A stretch of 64,000 bases of DNA from assembly GCA_035610835.1 (NCBI GenBank), contig CM069447.1:61015048-61079047 (forward strand), in the 5' to 3' direction. This DNA is from Ophiura sarsii (Eukaryota; Echinodermata; Ophiuroidea; Amphilepidida; Ophiuridae). The notes under the pieces were generated by a model. The model was not told the DNA's origin and searched no databases. It saw only the letters and a program-made list of their open reading frames with translations. Of this stretch, positions 24,001 through 36,165 are shown piece after piece. The stretch's first letter is position 1; each line of letters opens with the position of its first letter. Both the position numbers and the translations under genes were made by a program.

Positions 24001-26600
24001 TTTATTAATAAAAAGAAGAAAAAATAAGTGCGGAAAGTAACCAAGTCCGTATCAAGTCCGTAATTGAGCGGCTGAAGTGAGAAAATTGAAAGCACCTCGG
24101 TAAGAGAGTGCCCTAGCTTAAATATAGACACACCCTATTTCCCAAAAACTCGACTTTTGCAGGTTTTAGGACAGCATTTACTCGATTAGATTCAATTAGA
24201 TGGTAGTCCAAAAATCAATATGAATTAAAAAATAAAATAAAATCATTTTAGTCTCATCGCTTAACTTTTAGTCCATGAGTTTTTTTGAAGGACATTTTGG
24301 ACATTTTGTTTAGTATCTTTTACGGTACTTTCTATTCTACATGAAAGTGTATCGTAAATAAAGTCAAGTACGTTTGAGATAATTTGCTCCAGTTGTTGGA
24401 ACAATTCACTTCAAATGTCTCAATAGAGCAGTATACAAACTTAAGGGGTGCTATACTATTTTTGGAGGCAATTCACTACGTTATGTTTCAATAAAGAACG
24501 TTTTATTATTTCAGGAATCCCTTTAACGATTCCTTGAAAACGTTCCTTTAAATATCACTTTATATCGTACGTTTCCCTGTTTGTTGATTTCAATTGACAT
24601 GCGAATTGCGGCGATTCCCATACAACCTTGTCCCCGTGCCTTCTTCAGACCATACATATTGAAGTAGGCATGTTTAGCGCACCGTGGTTCGGAAGTAACG
24701 TAGAAATGGTGGTCCTGTGTATCGGCAGAGCTATACCTGTGCACGTTAAAAATGTCACAGACTCCTTTGTAAAGAGTAGGGTATCATCCCGGGTCTGAAT
24801 TTGTACGTTCATAATAATGAATTCCTAGGTTCCACGGATACGAAGTGCGAACGTTGACCCAAGCGAGATTGGGGAGTTGTTAAAAAGTGTGATATTACAA
24901 TCTAAGCGCTGATACTGTGTGCGCCTAGCCAGTAGCCACGTATATGAAGCGAAATGATTCTGACGATTTCCTAATGACAGCGATATATTCTGAGACTAGT
25001 ATACCATAAGATACTAGTCTCAGGATATATTGGCAATAGCGCTTTGAGAACTTGTTGTCAGGCGCTGATCACTTCATATCGTACGTTTTCCTGTTTGAGA
25101 AATTACTTTTAGAACAACTCGATAATATACGTTTCCCTATTTCAGCAATCCCTGTTAAGATAACTCGACGACAACGTAAATTTAGTGATTCTGAATTAAG
25201 TACGTCGTTTCGATGGATGTGAGTTTACTCAGCTCTTGTCACAAGCATTTTAGTCTCATCGCTTAACTTTTAGTCCATGAGTTTTTTTGAAGGACATTTT
25301 GTTTAGTATCTTTTACTACTATAACGTGAATAACTATAAAAACAAGACTACAAAATCAGAATAAGAGGATTTGAAAGAACAGCGACGATATATTGGTATT
25401 TCGAATTAGCTCTTAATGTATACAAAGTTTTGAGGCAAATTGAGGATTAAAAAAAGCTAAAGAATGTTTTGTTGTTGCTGAATATACCTTTAAAGCGAAC
25501 ATAAGAATTATCTAGAACGTTTTTGTATTATTAAATTCAGCATCCCGTTATTATGCCACTCACGTTAAGTATGGGATATCGTTGACATACTTATTGACAC
25601 TCGTGTGCCAGATGGAGCATAAGAAACCCCATATGACCTGTATAAAATCTGGGATAAATTACAATCAGATTGGATTGTCCATTATTATCTAATTGATTAA
25701 GGTAAGTGATGGGATTTTGATGATCCTTATTGCTTTATACATAACGTCTATCATAACCGTCAAATTAGAATAACAATGTTCTAATGGGCATTTCAGGGTT
25801 GTTTAATTAGAGGGAATATTATTTCTAAAACGTTAAAATATTTACAGATCTCATTTTCAGTCCATACGGTCCATTTATGTTGTTTTATATTGTTTTCTGT
25901 GAACTTGGGCAGCGAAATCTGCTATTAATTACGTCACTTTAACGATAATGATTATCCCCAATGGGTTCATTTTAATGCAGAGAATTGGCCTTTCATATTT
26001 AAAGGAAAAAGGTTTGATCTCACAGTATACTGGTAGCGATGACTAAAAAGTATTAATCTGGAAATAATGGAAAATTTTGATTGTTGCAGACACCTGAAGA
26101 CCGCTTTGATTGCAACAAAACAATGAATTAGTTTAGTTCATTACCTAGTTTATTATAATAAGATAAATAAACGAGGCAACGAACTCTCTGTATAAATAAT
26201 TTAATTTTAAAGATGCTCATATTATGAGTCTTCTTTGGCGTTCTGAAGCATCAGAATTTAAGGGGTGGGGTGTCAGGAACAATTAAGGGGGACGGGGACA
26301 TATTTAATACATGGTTCCCGCACCACCCGCTTCCGCAGCATATGTAAGTTTCCGTCACTCCCTTTAAAAAGTGTGCTCTTTGATTTCTGCGGTGTATATG
26401 TCATTGACCTTTATGAAAATAAAATCAATCTCCTAACTTAATGCATTATCACGACATAACCAGCATTATAGTTAGCTATCACGTATTATATCCACATCAC
26501 GGATATAGGTCATACAGATGCACAGGATTTATCGTCATTATGACATGACAATTCAATTTGTTTGGACTACGATAAGTGTCATCCGTGATTAAGAAAGTCG
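24001..26600. other. Unassigned intergenic block with local duplications
   Basis: No gene supported. Direct duplication: TTTTAGTCTCATCGCTTAAC at 24,245 and 25,250 onward (~70-85 bp), and ATCGTACGTTTCCCTGTTTG at 24,565 with a relative at 25,078. A SINE-like body (GTAGAAATGGTGGTCC..TCATCCCGG) at 24,690-24,800 matches 8,665-8,790 inverted. Confidence 0.45.
24983..25030. repeat. 20-bp-arm hairpin
   Basis: ATATATTCTGAGACTAGTAT faces its complement across an 8-nt loop with one mismatch. Confidence 0.8.
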
Positions 26601-26639
26601 CGTATGACAGACGGTGGTGAACACGATGAGGCGAAATGG

Positions 26640-26830
26640 GCAATTCCAATTAAATCCACACCCCCTATGGAAGACATGACCTTAATCTTAAGCAAAGACA
26701 TGACCTTAATCTTAAACATCGACAGGAACTTAATCTTCCACACAGGGAGTGTCGATTTCAATGGCGTTAACCATGCAGATAACCCCATTTGAAAATCACA
26801 CTCCCTGTGGAGAGGTATAGTATAACTAGG
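26640..26830. repeat. Palindromic CCCCTATGGAAGACATG repeat, copy 1
   Basis: CCCCTATGGAAGACATGACC near the left, ATTTCAATGG/CCATTTGAAAAT around the centre and a CACACTCCCTGTGG right half. A 29-nt segment with CATGACCTTAATCTTAA is duplicated in tandem. A related copy at about 39,605-39,740 was the target of a TTA element. Confidence 0.55.
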
Positions 26831-26916
26831 ACTATTGAGTAATGGTGACTCGCTAGCATCTAGTGTGGTCCGCCCAAACAGCATGAAAAACCGATAAGCT
26901 GTGGATAATGCACATT

Positions 26917-27484
26917 ATCAAAACGTGTTAGAAATCACCCAGAAGTGAAGGAGCCAGAAACTTCATTTTGATATGTGATCCTTCAGACATCTTTACAAAG
27001 TCCCTGTGCTAAGTCACACATTTCTCCTACTATTTATTACCTGTCCACAGACCGCCATTGTAGAGATCCTCAGATTGACTGCCATTGATTGATCCTCAGA
27101 TTGCCTCAGATTGTGTTATTCCCCAGTGTTGACAGAAATGGTCAGAGGTCATGTAAGGGTCATTAGAGGTCAATATGTGTACACCCCATGTTACCCATAA
27201 GATTATTGTCACCAAGCTTGTTTGTAATGACCTTTGACCCCTTTCTGTCAAAACTTTAAACTATTTATTGCTGTTTTGGGAATAACACAATCTGAGGCAA
27301 TCTGAGAATCATTCAATGGCGGTCAATCTGAGGATCTCTACAATGGCGGTCTGTGGACAGGTAATAAATGGTGTGAGAAATGTGTGACTTTGCACAGTGA
27401 CTTTGTAAAGATGTCTGAAGGATCACATATCAAAATGAAGTTTATGGCTCCTTCACTTCTGGGTGATTTCTAAAACTTTTTGAT
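26917..27484. mobile_element. 568-bp foldback-type TIR element
   Basis: Inverted arms of about 190 bp: the left contains AAATCACCCAGAAGTGAAGG and GATCCTCAGATTG, the right their complements. Central part has CA-rich GGTCATGTAAGGGTCATTAG. No coding sequence; class unknown. Confidence 0.7.
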
Positions 27485-27654
27485 ACCCCCTCGTATAAGA
27501 AGTGCCCTATACTTTGTAAATGGTGCAAACTGCATCGATAAAAGAGCTAACAACGCTGTGCACAACTTGAGTGACGTGAAGATAAAAGACGGCTTGCTAC
27601 CAGCAACGAGTTGCAAGATACTGGTAAGTTTCTTGAAGGGTTTTAGAACACAAA

Positions 27655-29662
27655 GTTGTACCTCACGCCATGTCAGTGTGCCGAATAATACGACATTGAA
27701 ATCCTGACAAATTTCCCATTATCTCCGGCAAGATGTTTCTGTCCTTTTTATCCATAATGTCCCGTGGACCCTGCGGACTATTAAATCCGCCACTGCATTT
27801 CATCATAATCTACGTAAAATGAATCAGACGAAACTATACGTCATTGCTACTCGTTTAGCACGCCTGTATCATGCTGGTGTTTGCACCCGAGAGATTCGGA
27901 AGAACACACGTACTGACCATAAGCAGCATATATTCATATTATATACACATGGAAAAAAGTATCGCACCACTTTTTTGTTTGTTGAAAAGTGCAAATGTGG
28001 CCTCGAATTTTGCCACCATGGTGTGATATTAAGGATCATTTGTTTGCGTAAGCTGTCCTACAAAATGCTATGCAATAAAAGGGCCACATTTTAGTTTGTG
28101 TAATCGATGTAATGTTTTTCAAGGCCAAGGGGAAAATGCATGCTTTTGTCCAAAAACATGCATAAAACAAGTTTGGGTATAACTCGATATTGAATAGACT
28201 TTAAAAACTTAAAATAGTCATTATATTAGTTCTGTATTTGGTGCAAGAATTGTTCCATTTAGACATTATAGGCTACAATGCAGTGAATGAGTCCAAACAT
28301 GCCATTTTTTGTTGCTCATGAATTCAGTATATACGATGAGGTCACCGTTGATTTTTGTATTATTATTTGACCTCGGTCAACACTTCCGCAATATTGTTTT
28401 TTGTCATTTGAACTTATTTAAAATTTGACTTATTTTGACCTTTGACCCCATAACCGTTGGGTGTACGAAAAAGGGTGTTTTTTCATATTTGAGGGCAACT
28501 TTTGAAATTTGACCCCAGATGACCTTTGACCTTGGAAGGCTGGAATGTGTTACCAGGGATTACAACTATAGAGATTAATCATTGGGCCTCTCAATATCGC
28601 GTTATATCCAAACTTGTTTTATGCATTTTCCCATTGGCCTTGAAAAACATTACATCGATTACGTCACAAACTCAAATGTGGCCCTTTTATTGCATAACAT
28701 TTTGCTGGACAGTTTTCGCAAACAAATGATCCTTAATATCACACCATGGTGGCAAAATTCGAGGCCACATTTGCACTTTTCAACAAGTGGTGCGATACTT
28801 TTTTCCATGTGTATAGTTGAGATTGCTTCATCTTCCCTATCTCTTTATAGAAACAAATATGGCTTGATTGCAAAGGCACACAAGAATCAAGCACTGAGGA
28901 CGCTCATATTGCCTCTAAACTCCATACGGTTACGAAAACCACGTTGCTCTAACGAGCGAACGAATATTTCAAGCAGGTCGGGCTTGTCGTCTGGGAATGT
29001 TTTTGAAATTTGTTCCAAATGGTCGAGAAGTTTTGAAAATATAATAGTGAAAATATTTAAAGGATAAGTTGAAAAATGAAATGTTTTAAAACATTGGTTC
29101 GGTTAGGCCCGTGAAACAGTATTTCGTTAGAATATAATGATAGCCTAAATACGTGATGGTCATGCATTTCGTTGTATCAATATTGGTGTCGGCCAACAAC
29201 GTGTTAACCAAAAGCCGCTGGGAGACCACTAACGGGTATCGCTAAAAGGTACTTGACACCTATGTTTGGGACTGGCTATCTATACCGTGTTTCCTTCGTG
29301 ACTATTGTATTTCAATTCCCCCGTAACCTTTATTGGTTATGCTCGGCTTGCACGAGAGAACCATTTTGCAATATTCCTACTAAATGTCCGCAGGGATTCA
29401 CAATATAGTTGTGCTTTTAAGGTTTGGAGGACATAGGGATGTTCAGGTTTCTTTAGTTTTGCTTATTTTTGCCATGTATCGCGTGACATTCAGATTTTAT
29501 GAACAATGAAAGGAACAGACGTGCAGGGAATGAACATCGGCTACAACCTCTAACCTAGACTCAAGTCTCAACTTGTGAAATAACGACTGGTCTAGATTTC
29601 TACTTTTTAGTATGTGTATGCAACGGTCAAAGGTCTAGACTTTGTGCTAGAAATGTCTATAC
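27655..29662. repeat. Copy B (inverted) of the 3.43-4.65 kb repeat
   Basis: Inverted relative to copy A and colinear with it once an 870-bp insertion is removed. It ends near ATTTCTAGCACAAAGT (complement). The homologous edges stop abruptly at both ends, as for a dispersed repeat. Confidence 0.75.
27944..28813. mobile_element. 870-bp TIR element nested in copy B, TA target
   Basis: Long inverted ends (~250 bp each) begin TACACATGGAAAAAAGTATC and contain AAAGTGCAAATGTGGCCTCG. TA is present at both junctions, and copy A at 4,351-4,352 shows the unoccupied CTCAACTAATATTG. Non-autonomous; TA targeting fits Tc1/mariner. Confidence 0.8.
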
Positions 29663-30217
29663 TACGAGTCCTAGATTACCTGCAACTTATTGTGAAGGAG
29701 CGTTGTGAAAGAGTATGTCAGAAACTATATCAACCGATTTGACGAGAAGGCTACCGCCCCAATATTGACTGTCGTGTCAGTTGAGATTGGCACTGTCGGT
29801 TCATTTGACAAGTAGAATCACAGAATAATGACTGTAAATTAGCAAATTTTCGCAGCGCGCCCGTTCTCCCCCAAAATAAAGCTTTTTGATAGAAGCTCGT
29901 TAAAAGCCGAAATGTACCTCAATTATGGCAAAAATGAGTGTAAAATAGCAAATGTTCGCGCTCTACGCGCGCATTTTTTTGCCTGAACAATCTTGTCAGT
30001 TCACTTTAATTTCTTGCCCCCCTTATGAAAAACCTAGCTACGCCACTGGTTGCAGGTTATTATGAAATGCTGTACAACGGCTAGTCTAGACTCAGGTCTC
30101 AGCTTTGTACCGCAAAAGCCAATACGACACCTCGTCTAGACTCAAATCTCATTTTCTTTTAGCCACGCAAGCAACAAAAACGGATTCAATAGGTTAAATT
30201 TATTACAATCCTTATTT

Positions 30218-30225
<8 letters not shown>
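29663..30225. other. Repeat-rich upstream flank of the peptide gene
   Basis: CTAGACTCAGGTCTCAGC-type motifs recur (29,560; 30,080; 30,135), and GCGCGCATTTTTTTGCC / CTAGCTACGCCACTGG phrases are typical of invertebrate interspersed repeats. No gene seen. Confidence 0.4.
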
Positions 30226-30257
<32 letters not shown>

Positions 30258-30260
30258 TAT
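30226..30260. repeat. (TA)n microsatellite
   Basis: Near-perfect TA run ending 54 bp before the TATA box of the peptide gene. Confidence 0.85.
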
Positions 30261-30313
30261 TTAAGCCGCGATGGCATTTCTTTTAATTAAGCTGAGTTTG
30301 CAAATTGTGTGTG

Positions 30314-30345
30314 TATATAAGCATGTTACATTTCGTATTACTGCA
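30314..30345 (+). promoter_or_regulatory. Core promoter of the secreted-peptide gene (TATA box and possible initiator)
   Basis: TATATAAG at 30,314-30,321 lies 52 bp before the start codon. About 31 bp downstream of the TATA, the CATTG around 30,344-30,348 is a plausible initiator, which would leave a 5' UTR of about 28 nt. Spacing is right for a TATA-driven RNA polymerase II promoter. The start site is inferred only. Confidence 0.6.
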
Positions 30346-30372
30346 TTGACTATATTCCTGAACATCATTACA

Positions 30373-30464
30373 ATGGCTCGCTCTTTACTGTTGGTAATTG
30401 TGTTTTTATGCGCATTGGGACTTGCTGTTTCGCTTGGATCAAAAGACACTGATAGTAATGGCAT
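30373..30464 (+). CDS. Exon 1 of secreted cysteine-rich peptide gene (signal peptide)
   Basis: The ATG has an ideal Kozak context (ACAATGG). The 30 complete codons encode a basic MARS start, a hydrophobic core LLLVIVFLCALGLAV, and then a polar acidic stretch SKDTDSNG: a classical secretory signal peptide plus the start of a propeptide. The exon ends after two bases of a codon at a consensus donor (GCAT/GTAAGT). It continues in frame into 38,361-38,390 and 48,655-48,745. The full precursor would be 70 residues. This signal/pro/mature exon split with long introns is common in genes for secreted defence or venom-type peptides, but no family is recognised. No second copy of the gene is in the window. 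Confidence 0.75.
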
Positions 30465-31785
30465 GTAAGTACGTTAGTTTACATTAAATGTTATTCTATG
30501 ATGGGTAAAATAGGATTTTATTGCGATACACATAATGCGTTGTCATATCCATGTATCTCTCTTCAGTTGTCTCTACACATGAGCAAAACATTTAGTATAG
30601 ATGATACAGGACATCCATGGAACATGACACATGGACACTTACCTCCATATTTTAAACAGCAATATATCTTCCGACTTCCGACTGATTTTGGATGATCATA
30701 TTACATACAGTGCGAGTCAAATAGAAGTTAGTCGTGAACGTAATGTATGTTTCCTAAAATATCAATCAAATCTGACAAACCAACAAAGCACATGTTTAGA
30801 CGAGCTCTTTCACGCTCAAATGAAACAAGTACATCGTAAGAATTTTTTTTAGGCAGTTAGGTACATTGAAATATTTGATTTCTATAACAATGTGATGAGC
30901 AACAAATGAACTATGCTATAATACAATTTATCATGTTTTATAGATTGTGTGTGTTGAGGATAGACTTATTTGAAGATGTCTTTGAATGAAAAATTGTAAT
31001 ATATGCAAATGAGGAATTGCAGTATCCATATAGACCTATAATCTATGAAGCGAGACAAACTCATAACTTCAATAACATAAGTCAAACCCATGTCAAACTA
31101 TATATTTTTGAGATCAGTAAACAAAGAGCTACAATTTGATGTATTAGTTGTGTCTGTAAAGAAACGTAGACAAATGTTCCCCTCCCAGAACGTTCTCCCC
31201 GAAACAATCTTAAAACATCCCGCACACCCGAGATTTACAAACGGATTATATGTTCGAAGAGCTCTTTTACGCTCAACAAGAGATAGTTTCATGTTGGACA
31301 AAATAAAGTCTACTTTTAATTCACATTCGAGTAATTTATGATTATGGTATCGTAAAAAATAAAAAAATAAGGAAAAAATCACTTAAAAAATCTTCGCCAC
31401 GCGGCATGATGTTATATAAGCAATGCTCCACATCATTGCGCTTGATTGTAAAGCAGCGATTTGTTTTGACTAGCAATGAATGAGGTTTTTGTCATGTATT
31501 TACTATGTAGGCCATTGTTTATGTGTGCACACTTTCCAATTCATAATGGACAACGATTACCTGTTTGAAACTCATTATCTCCTGAACAATGGTTGTTCTA
31601 TATTTTAACAAAAAATCTGAATTTTTGTGTTTGTCAATTAAAAAGACCTTCACAATCGATGCCAGCCAACTAGCATGACTAGGAAGGGAGGGATTTGGCG
31701 GTGTTTTAACGGATCCTGATGAACGTTGCTTAAGTTATAGGTAATGTCGACGGTGTGCGGTGGAAATCTGATGTGGCGTGTTATA

Positions 31786-31975
31786 GGGGGGGGGGGGGGG
31801 GGGGGGGGGGGTAGGAGGAGGTGGAGGGATGGGGAGACTGGCGGTGAACGGATGCGCATCTCTGGCCGTACAGGAAATAATGTTTACTAGGTATCAGGTA
31901 TGGATAATAAATTGGCGGCGGACAGTCCATACGCACATCAGGCTTAGAGGCAATGTTGGGGGGGGGGGGGGGGGG
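31786..31975 (+). repeat. Two poly(dG) tracts (26 and 18 nt)
   Basis: G runs at 31,786-31,811 and 31,958-31,975. Further runs in this intron: 32,953-32,969, 33,454-33,471, 36,256-36,283 and 36,878-36,897. All are on the + (gene-sense) strand. Confidence 0.9.
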
Positions 31976-32849
31976 CGATCGTCACCGGTGCCGGACCGAT
32001 ACAAGCGTCGGCTTAGAAGGAATTTCATTTTAAGTTAGGCCTATTGTTAAGCGAGGGGAGGGTTGTGAATCAGAACTTGAATTTTAAAAAAAGAATTTCA
32101 CACGGTTTTCGTGCAAGTTGATCATACCACAACACTGACAGAACATCCCTACGAAAATAATTAAAAATACAAAAAAAAACACCATTTATTTCACTTTAAA
32201 TTGTTCTACTCTCTTAACCAAACCAACTTTTTTGTTGAAGTGTTCTGTTTTTTTCAGACGGATTTCTTCGTAACGCACTTAAAAAATTAAAAAATTAAAA
32301 GTTTCGCGTACACTTACACTTTTGTATTAGGCCCATATTCCACATGACGTGTCTTCATCAGTGAATTTAGATGCCCGTGCTGACCAGCAAAAGCAATGTA
32401 AAATCAGAGCATTGAATTACGCGAAACATTTAACGCAATCAGCGCCCGCGACTTAACTGCGATGAGCTTTTAATCAAAAATAATGGTGAAACACCAGTAG
32501 GCCTACTCGCTATTAAATTCTGCTTGCAACTGAATATCACATCTACGCCATCCCAACACCACCACCAGACCCCCACCCAACCCGACATTTAACTCAATCA
32601 ATCAACGCCCGCGACTTAACAGCGATGAGCTTGTAATAATGGTCAAATATCAGTAGTCCTACTCGCTATTAAATTCTGCTTGCCACAGAATATCACACCT
32701 ACCCCCTCCCCCAAACACACCCCCATGCCCGGTTCTGGCATGCTCTGCAGTCGATACGGCCCATTATAGCAGAATCGATGACGTGGATTTGCGTGACATG
32801 GAAGCGCCCGCGGCGAACGTAGGAGGGGAGGGGCCGGGGGTGGGTGGGT

Positions 32850-33480
32850 GCGGAAGTATGCCGAACTTGAATCCAAAATATTTTGAAAATATTATTTATG
32901 TCAACTCTACGAGGCGGCGGCGGCGGCGAATAGACCGGGGAGGGGGAGGGGAGGGGGGGGGGGGGGGGGCGGGCGGAGTGCAGAAGTTAGCAGAACTTAA
33001 ATTCAAAATCTGTTAAAAAGATTATTTCAGTAAATTCCACGCGGCGGCGAACGGAGAGGGTGCAGGCGGGCATGCTGAAGTATGCAGAACTTAAATTCAA
33101 AATCTGTTAAAAAGATTATTTCAGTAAATTCCACGTGGCGGCGAACGGAGAGGGTGCGGGCGGGCATGCTGAAGTATGCAGAACTTGAATTCAAAATCTG
33201 TTAACAAAATTATTTCAGTAAATTCTACGCGGCGGCGAACGGAGAGGGTGCGGGCGGGCATGCTGATAGAACTTAAATTCAAAATCTGTTAAAAAGATTA
33301 TTTCAGTAAATTCCACGCGGCAGCGAACGGAGAGGGTGCGGGCGGGCATGCTGAAGTATGCAGAACTTGAATTCAAAATCTGTTACAAATATTATTTCTG
33401 TCAATTCTACGCGGCGGCGGCGGCGGCGGCGGCGAATAGACCGGGAAGGGGGAGGGGGGGGGGGGGGGGGGCATGGGTGT
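32850..33480 (+). repeat. ~93-bp tandem array with CGG runs, ~6 units
   Basis: Each unit has GAAGTATGCAGAACTTGAAT, AAAATCTGTTAAAAAGATTA and a TTCCACGCGGCGGCGAACGG-like GC-rich segment. CGG runs expand in the first and last units, where poly(dG) also follows. A further partial unit occurs at 33,935-34,000. Poly-Arg/Gly open frames here are artefacts. Confidence 0.85.
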
Positions 33481-34500
33481 CAACTCCACGTGTCTTAGAA
33501 TCAAAAATGTCTTTTTAAATACTATTATGAAGTTCCCGAAGAATTAACACACCGACGACATTCTTTTAACTTCGTATTTATCTATCTCTATGTTTCTATT
33601 TTATTTCTCCAGCCTATCTATCTGGCACCTATCCATGATGGAGTCCAATGTAAAACTAACCCAATTTCTCCCCCCACACACACCAGCCCAGGTCTTTTCC
33701 ATGCGGTCAAGCTTCTCCCAGCATGGGCTTCCTGACACCTGTCATGTCACTCTACCAAACCCCACTCTCATCCTCACACCATCTCACTAGCCAATCACAG
33801 ACAAGGACATGCATGCACAGCCTCATGGTCTTGTCTGTTGTCCAGGGTTTCACTTACACCTCTTACATAATCATTAAAACTAGAATCCCCATAGCAACAC
33901 TTTATCACAAATACTATTTAGATCATGTTAGACCCCGCGCCGTTCGGAGAGGGGGTTTACGGAAGTATGCAAAACTTACATTAAAAATATTTTTTTGTTC
34001 TCATTAGAGCGTAATACGTTTAACATTATATTTTTGATATTTAAAAAAAAAAAAATTCTCCGAATGTTGTTCCTACTAGCGAAAATTAGACCCTCATATT
34101 TTGGTAATTTCGATAAATATACATGTTAAACTTTAAATCGTTTAAAGCAATCATTTATGTCTATGGCACGTGTCCGAGAAGCGCCAATGTCGCACAATCT
34201 TGTATTAAAAGACAGTGGGGTGGAAAAGATGTGCTTTTATACAGAGCTCTATGGAATAAAATTTACATAATCGTCGATATCTCGAAAAGTAAATCATTGA
34301 TCAAACATAATATTTTTTCAAATTCACTTTTTTGGGCAGGGAATATACGGTTCTTTTCTTTTAAAAAAAAAAAAAAGATAAAAAAACTAGATAATGACTT
34401 CAATTAGTCCTTCTTTGCTGAATGAAAGTCAAATTGACTGGAATTTAATTATATTTGCATCCCGCCGGAACACACGCCATCACCCCGCCCACCCCTACTT
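33481..34500. other. Unassigned intron sequence
   Basis: CT-rich at 33,590-33,800. No exon with proper splice sites found. Confidence 0.4.
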
Positions 34501-34949
34501 GTAAATACCTCCGACCGAGGACTTGTACGTTTACCCATACAACCGTGGACTTCTTCAAATTCATGAATTTTTGGTATTTATGGGCCAAAATATGAAGTAT
34601 TCAAGTGAACCATTTATATCGCGTTTAAAAAAAAGTCTACCTTCAACCTATCTCACTTTAATTTTCTACATATATACTAACCGTGGACGTTGTATGCAGC
34701 TTGTTATACAAGGGCAGTATTATGTCACATGTTGTGAAATGATTACACACAGATACACCGTGTAACAGATTTTTATCAATGAAACCGAGGACTTGCCTCA
34801 GATTAGAATGGGAATAACATAGCGACCTCGTTTGGGCGGTTAATAACGGAAAATTGCAGTTAATCTAACCGAGGACGTCCTCGGTTGAAGGTGCGTCCTC
34901 ATTTGGAAGGTGTGTATCCACATTGAAGTCCTCGTTTGTAGGTATTTAC
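34501..34949. mobile_element. ~450-bp TIR element with repeated ACCGAGGAC motif
   Basis: Ends GTAAATACCTCCGACCGAGG and the complement of GTAAATACCTACAAACGAGG. The interior repeats ACCGWGGAC about five times and includes the palindrome CCGAGGACGTCCTCGG near 34,870. Class unknown. Confidence 0.6.
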
Positions 34950-35040
34950 AGACGCACCCCAACCCCCACCCCTACCAACCCCCACCCAACCCCACCCAAC
35001 CACCATCCAACCCCCACCTAACCCCCACCAAACCAACCCG
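34950..35040. repeat. C-rich CCCAACCCCCAC block
   Basis: About 90 nt of degenerate CCCMAC repeats, the reverse of the G-rich bias elsewhere. Able in principle to form i-motif/G-quadruplex structures. From 35,041 to 35,550 nothing is assigned. Confidence 0.7.
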
Positions 35041-35554
35041 ACATGTCTTCACAGTCTCTCTGTGCCAATTACAATTGCTTGCATTAGAGTTTTCTTTTTT
35101 TTGAACTGTTTTACAATTAGAAGTAATCCAAAATTACATAGTGGAAACAAAGTCGGACTCTACCGAATCCAGGATCAAAATATTCACTGTTGCTCATACA
35201 CTATACATTTAAAGCCTGAAAGATATTAACAAAATTAATATAGTTGGCTGAAATGATAGACACTATTCCGTTTTTGTCAGAGTTTATGTTTCACGTTAAG
35301 TGGTTACAAGGTAAATCCTAGTATAAATGTATTTGTTTCGGAAATAGTAATACATGTCAATGTTTCTGTTGCTTGTTTATGTTAGTAAAACAAAAAATAA
35401 CTTTTTTTATACCTAAATAATTATTTCATTCCCACTTTAATTCGTCTTTGTGTTTCAATGTCCCAGGTTTAAATATAACTCGAATTTGAATGAATTTTAA
35501 CAATTTGCTCGTCATTCACCTGAGAGTTTCCAAAATTAGCTATTAGCAAAAATA

Positions 35555-36165
35555 CTGGACATGAGTCAAGAGTGGTCTAATACATGTATTCCATCATTAA
35601 AACTATATTTATATCGTACATTTAGGTTGATATTATCACATTTTATGGAATTTGACAATTATTGCAGCCACTTCGGGAACCATTTTGGGAACCATTTTGG
35701 GGGCCATTCTGGATTTTGAACTGTGTTAACAAAGCAAAATAACTGGATATGAGCTACTAGTGGTCTAACAAATACATCCCATCGTTAAAATTATATTTTC
35801 ATCATACATTTCGGTTGATATTATCCTATTTTATGGAATTTTGACCACTTTTGACCAATTTTGGCCATTAATTTGGCGGCCATTTTGGTTTCAAAGTATG
35901 TTAACAAAGTAAAACTACTAGAGTTTGTAGTGCTCTAACACATACATCCCATTGTTCAAACTATACTCTGATCATGTTGGTTTATATATGCCAATATATG
36001 GAATTTTACTGGATATGACTGGATATGAGTGTCTAGTGGTCTACTACAAACATCCCACTATTAAAACTATATTTTCACCTTACAATTTAATTGCTATATG
36101 TCATTTTATGAGATTTGACCAGTTTTGGCGGCCATGTTGGACGCCATCTTGGATATCTAGAGAGC
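35555..36165 (+). repeat. Degenerate tandem array, ~100-190-bp units
   Basis: AGTGGTCTAACA-like motifs at about 35,571, 35,759, 35,930 and 36,034, each followed by TTATGGAATTTGACC and the first two also by GGCCATTTTGG-like segments. Non-coding. Confidence 0.65.

Noticed and set aside
28582..29067. A 161-codon frame over the 870-bp insertion and repeat copy B
   Set aside because: It crosses the insertion junction and is disrupted in copy A, so it cannot be a conserved protein.
3428..29662. Copies A and B as the two terminal inverted repeats of one ~26-kb giant transposon
   Set aside because: No target duplication was found at the outer edges, the interior is a mosaic of unrelated insertions, and the simplest reading is two independent copies of a dispersed repeat that happen to be inverted.
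30571..30695. Possible extra exon after a TCTCTCTTCAG acceptor in intron 1
   Set aside because: Joined to exon 1 it gives a stop after about ten codons, and no donor for continuing to the cysteine exon was found. It remains possible only as a truncated alternative end.
31650..33518. Pro-rich, Gly-rich and Arg-rich open frames
   Set aside because: They are products of poly(dG), CGG and C-rich tracts; no splice sites or flanking coding signal.
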